From contig JAKSZP010013341.1 in the NCBI GenBank assembly GCA_022478985.1, forward strand, positions 62,001 through 126,000: a stretch of 64,000 nucleotides of DNA. Reading direction: 5' to 3'. Each line of letters begins with the position of its first letter. Within the stretch, counting starts at the first letter, position 1. Of the stretch, positions 60,834-64,000 are shown piece after piece. The position numbers and the translations under genes were made by a program. Origin of the DNA: Massospora cicadina (lineage: Eukaryota; Entomophthoromycota; Entomophthoromycetes; Entomophthorales; Entomophthoraceae). The notes under the pieces were generated by a model that was not told where the DNA came from, made no database searches, and was given only the letters and a program-made list of their open reading frames with translations.

Positions 60834-61151
60834 ATGGCTCCTTGGGCGAACTTGGGGGCGGACCTCTTCAAGGAGGTCTCCAACTATGTAGGCCACTACA
60901 TACTATCCCAATTTATGAAAGTTTCAGGTGCTCCCTTGGGCCGCTCTGGTCCCCTCCAGATCGAGGTATCTAAGCCTCCTGGCACCAATTTACACTTAAT
61001 TATGGACTCCCCTTTGGGGTCCACTCAAGTTGTGCTGTTTCTCACTTACCTGATAAAGTATACCACGCTTTACACCCTTGCTTTGGGTCCTTTTGTACAG
61101 GCACCATTTGAGGTGCCTTTTTTCCCATTCTTCCAATGGCTAGTTCCCTAG
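60834..61151 (+). CDS. Hypothetical protein, 105 residues, unrecognised
   Basis: An open ATG-to-TAG frame, MAPWANLGADLFKEVSNYVG then HYILSQFMKVSGAPLGRSGP, with a hydrophobic C-terminal half (VVLFLTYLIKYTTLYTLALG). It is less AT-rich than its surroundings. An AT-rich TTTAAATACG lies about 70 bases upstream. It matches no family I recognise and ends 43 bases before an LTR. It could be a small host gene, the last exon of one, or a fragment of an unseen repeat. Confidence that it is translated is low. Confidence 0.3.
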   Translation: MAPWANLGADLFKEVSNYVGHYILSQFMKVSGAPLGRSGPLQIEVSKPPGTNLHLIMDSPLGSTQVVLFLTYLIKYTTLYTLALGPFVQAPFEVPFFPFFQWLVP

Positions 61152-61194
61152 CAGTGTGGGTTTGCATCCCACACCACCTTGCTGGGAACGAGAT

Positions 61195-62065
61195 TGTTGA
61201 GTAATTGACTGGACCTAATTGTCAGATATTCAATAGGGACATAATAATGTTAGCATGCTTAAACTTATTATGGATTATATCAGATATCAGCGATTATGGA
61301 TCAGGTATACCCTAAGTATATCCAAACTTGGGATATGTGGCCTAGCGATTTCACTTAATAATATTTGACTATGATGACATGGGCTCAAGGGCTTTGTTGG
61401 TTAGGTCAGACTTAAATTAAGTTTTGACTTAATGACTCAGGCACATGGGCTTTGTTGGTCTATGTCAAAATTAGTTTTTAATGTCAGTTGAGTTTTTGAT
61501 TAAATTAATTACTAATTAGTGATATGAATTGCCTTGGTATGTGCTGCCAATTACATGTGAAAGAGAATTGGTTCAGCTATTTGCAGATGCATCTGAAATG
61601 CCATCTTGAGAATGATGATGGTGTTTACTCCAACCCTGAGGCTGAGCATGATGCCCTGAGTCAAAGTATTTGTAGATGTTCTTACAAACATTTTATGTGG
61701 CCAAGTGCCATTGAAAATGAGACATCATGGGTAAGATGTGGTGAACATTCAAACCCTATAAATAACCCTCAAGTTGATGCTAATAAAAACATTCAACTAC
61801 TGGATTAGTTTATAATTTAACTTATAAACTTTTTGCATTTAGTATTTTACTTTGTATTAGTCAGGATTTACTTGGGATCAGTAAGATCAGGGCAGCGTGC
61901 CATCGTCCAAGTAAACTACAGGGTATACAATTTGAGTACTACCAAGAAGTTATATTTTAAATTCTAGTCACCATCCAGTCTATTGTCATCATACAATAGA
62001 TGCACGACACTCCACCCCACATCTGAAGAAGAACCAGCCCTCTGAAGCAGAACCAAAATTCAACA
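61195..62065 (+). repeat. 5' LTR (LTR-B) of the right-edge element
   Basis: TGTTGAGTAATTGACTGGAC start and ACCAAAATTCAACA end, followed two bases later by a TGG primer site. It is homologous to the solo LTR at 4362-5246. The ORF at 61524-61808 inside it is a chance frame. Confidence 0.88.
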
Positions 62066-62067
62066 AG

Positions 62068-62087
62068 TGGCGCTCATGGCTGGGACC
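62068..62087 (+). other. Probable tRNA primer-binding site
   Basis: TGGCGCTCATGGCTGGGACC, two bases after the LTR. The complement ends CCA preceded by G and a 7-nt acceptor-like CATGAGC and a 5-nt CCAGC, matching tRNA 3' geometry apart from a less typical T loop. Confidence 0.65.
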
Positions 62088-64000
62088 GCAGATGGTGACT
62101 GCGCTGAGCAGGGGAGAAATCCCAATCAATTATTCAGAACCATCACCGGTCCCAATGGAAATACTGAAATGACTGTGTCCCAGATTAATTGGGAGGATGT
62201 ACCCATTATCACCTATCCCAACAAACCCATTTCACCTGAAGAGCTGGAACGTCTTGAGCAGCAGTTGTTAAGAGGGTATCAAATAGGACAAGGGCCCGCG
62301 GACAATAGTAGCAATCCTTTTTACCACCAATGACAGCAAGATGTGTTGTGGATGAGATATCTTGCTCATCATCAATTAAGTGTAGCTCAGATCCAAAACA
62401 ATTTAATTGGGATAGAGAATATCGCCCAATACTTAATTGAATTTGTACATCCCACCTCTAGAAATTCTCAGATGACAATCGCCTGCCATCATGCAGCCAT
62501 TACTGAGTTGGTGAACTTCTCTCACAACTCCAGCCAGGTGGGCCAAATTTTAAATGAGCGATTGGAAGCCAACTTCGCTGAGGTCCTGTTCTAGTTTGGA
62601 GGCAAATTACAACTTAGCCACTTGGGCTAATGACTGGGTAGCAGAATTAGCACAAGAGCTAAATGACAGATTGCATCCTATCTTTGAAAATTTCTTAGAG
62701 GAAAGAGGAGTCACCGAATCTTGGGTCAGCAATATCACTCAGACTTCTATTAACGCTTCAGAGTTCATGAGGCTTAATCATGAAGCCCAAGAGGCGCAGT
62801 TAAACCATAACAATGAATTTTGTGACCAGTATTGACGTTTGAGTGCCCAAATTTTGCAGATGAAGGATGAATACACCGGAAAAATCAATTACTGGCAAAC
62901 ACAATTTGAGGACCAACGGGCGAAAAATGAAAAAAATCAAGACTCTATTGATCATCTTAATCTACAGATCAATAATCTCAATGATGATGTTAATATTATT
63001 AATGAGTCAAACAATAATCTCCATGGAGAATTGAACCAGTGCAAGAAGGCAATAAAAGAAAAGGACCAAGTGATTTCCACCTTGCAACTACAAGCTACTA
63101 GCTTGAATGAGGAAATTGCAAAATTAAAGTTAAAAAACAAAATTGTGTCAATTGGGAAAATGAAATCAACGAGCGAATTTGAGCTCTGGATGATGGGCGT
63201 TGTCAGTGTGCTACAAACCACTTGACTGGAAATTCTTCCAAATATTATGAGGAAGAAGCTTCAGAAATAGCTACCAAAATGGACGCTGGGCCACGTCAAC
63301 AACTGCCTAGCAATATGGTTGCTTTGGCCAACCCTAACACCTCAAACTGGGATATGATGCCCCAACGCCCTAGTACGCCTGGCTCTAGTCAACCAAGAAG
63401 TAATCGTGATAACCAGGAATGGGGAAGCGATAATTATAAACCAGCAAACCTGCCAGCCTTTGACAAGAATGGAAGTATTACCACATTTGTCAAACGCTTT
63501 GAAATGGCCATGCATGGGGCCAGCAACTGTAACAAAGCAGCCACTATGATTAACTGCTTGGATGAGTGGAGCATTGAGTTGATTATGCCTCACATTAACA
63601 AAAATCCAACATATGCCAAAGTCAAGGAGGCTGTGCTTCATGAATTTGGAGGTCCAGAACGGATGTCAACCAGAAAATCTAAGTTTATGAACATTTGCTT
63701 TAAGAAAGATGAAGCAATTGACAAATTTGTGGATCAATTCTATTGCAAAGCTCAAGTTCTCTTAGGCGCATGGGCTATGGTCAATTTTGACGCTAAGATT
63801 GCACTAGAGCATGCAGTAGAACCTTACCCTAATCTATCAAACACTCTATTGCCTGCTTTCGTGCAAAACCTTGCAACATCTGAATTGGTTGACTATTTGT
63901 GCAGATGCTCAAAAATTATGGCCCTCCTAATACTGGTTACAGATTGGGACCCGCTGCCTTTGCTGGAAAGCCCTTCAAAACCAATAAGAAATTGACAGTA
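62076..64000 (+). pseudogene. gag of the LTR-B element, continues off the right edge
   Basis: First ATG at 62076, overlapping the primer site. The frame reads MAGTADGDCAEQGRNPNQ, stops at 62331, and continues VLWMRYLAHHQLSVAQIQNN..EFVHPTS, parallel to the N-terminal region of the gag at 25747. A long helical, asparagine- and lysine-rich coiled coil (62839-63225) precedes a Ty3-type capsid at about 63440-63900: LPAFDKNGSITTFVKRFEMA, then YAKVKEAVLHEFGGPERMST and DKFVDQFYCKAQ. Near 63905 the sense frame shifts to LKNYGPPNTGYRLGPAAFAG. Stops at 62331 and 62833 and about three frame changes make it non-functional. It is the same gag family as the left-edge and 25747 elements. Confidence 0.8.

Noticed and set aside
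61135..61190. tRNA gene just before LTR-B
   Set aside because: A good T-arm hairpin is present but no D arm or anticodon arm could be placed upstream.
61524..61808. 94-codon ORF
   Set aside because: It lies wholly inside LTR-B, and its counterpart in the solo LTR at 4719-4901 is shorter and reads differently at the end.

Overview
This window is eukaryotic DNA. It is AT-rich, packed with degenerate retrotransposons, and carries one recognisable host gene: a GC-rich, intron-containing WNK-type protein kinase on the minus strand at 50138-52389. Chromodomain-bearing Ty3/gypsy elements, decay resembling repeat-induced C-to-T mutation, and very short introns suggest a fungus or a fungus-like microbial eukaryote with a repeat-swollen genome. 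The species cannot be named from the sequence. No prokaryotic features, CRISPR arrays, rRNA or convincing intact tRNA genes were seen.

Layout. 1-10052: a three-level nest on the minus strand. A gag-bearing LTR element (LTR-E, gag running off the left edge) is split by a gypsy element (2138-9199), whose integrase is split by a solo LTR (4362-5246). 10053-13693: non-coding, with two 66-bp TA-flanked MITEs. 13708-20871: a 5.2-kb LINE with a perfect 14-bp target-site duplication (TSD); its reverse transcriptase is interrupted by a 1.9-kb minus-strand element that encodes only an ORF1-like protein. 20886-24847: no genes, several tiny insertions. 24848-29668: an LTR element with gag and protease but no reverse transcriptase. 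30006-32122: a second ORF1-only copy facing a tRNA-derived SINE. 32123-36149: LTR-C and unclassified retroelement remnants. 36150-47020: two gypsy elements head to head (minus, then plus). 48291-49267 and 54363-55668: solo LTRs. 50138-52389: the kinase gene. 57085-58785: a long inverted repeat. 58895-60360: a gypsy pol fragment of another lineage. 61195-64000: 5' LTR, primer site and gag of an element that continues past the right edge.

How the parts relate. The LINE, the ORF1-only elements and the SINE share one 3' tail, as expected if the LINE reverse transcriptase mobilises all three. A separate non-LTR family has left five insertions of about 15-54 bp, each between 12-18 bp TSDs: little more than the 3' terminus of a parent not present here. 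Among LTR elements, three gypsy copies carry pol without a recognisable gag, while another element carries gag and protease without pol, which raises the possibility of complementation in trans. The kinase gene reads through eight exons and seven introns of 30-46 nt once two single-base gaps in C runs are allowed for.
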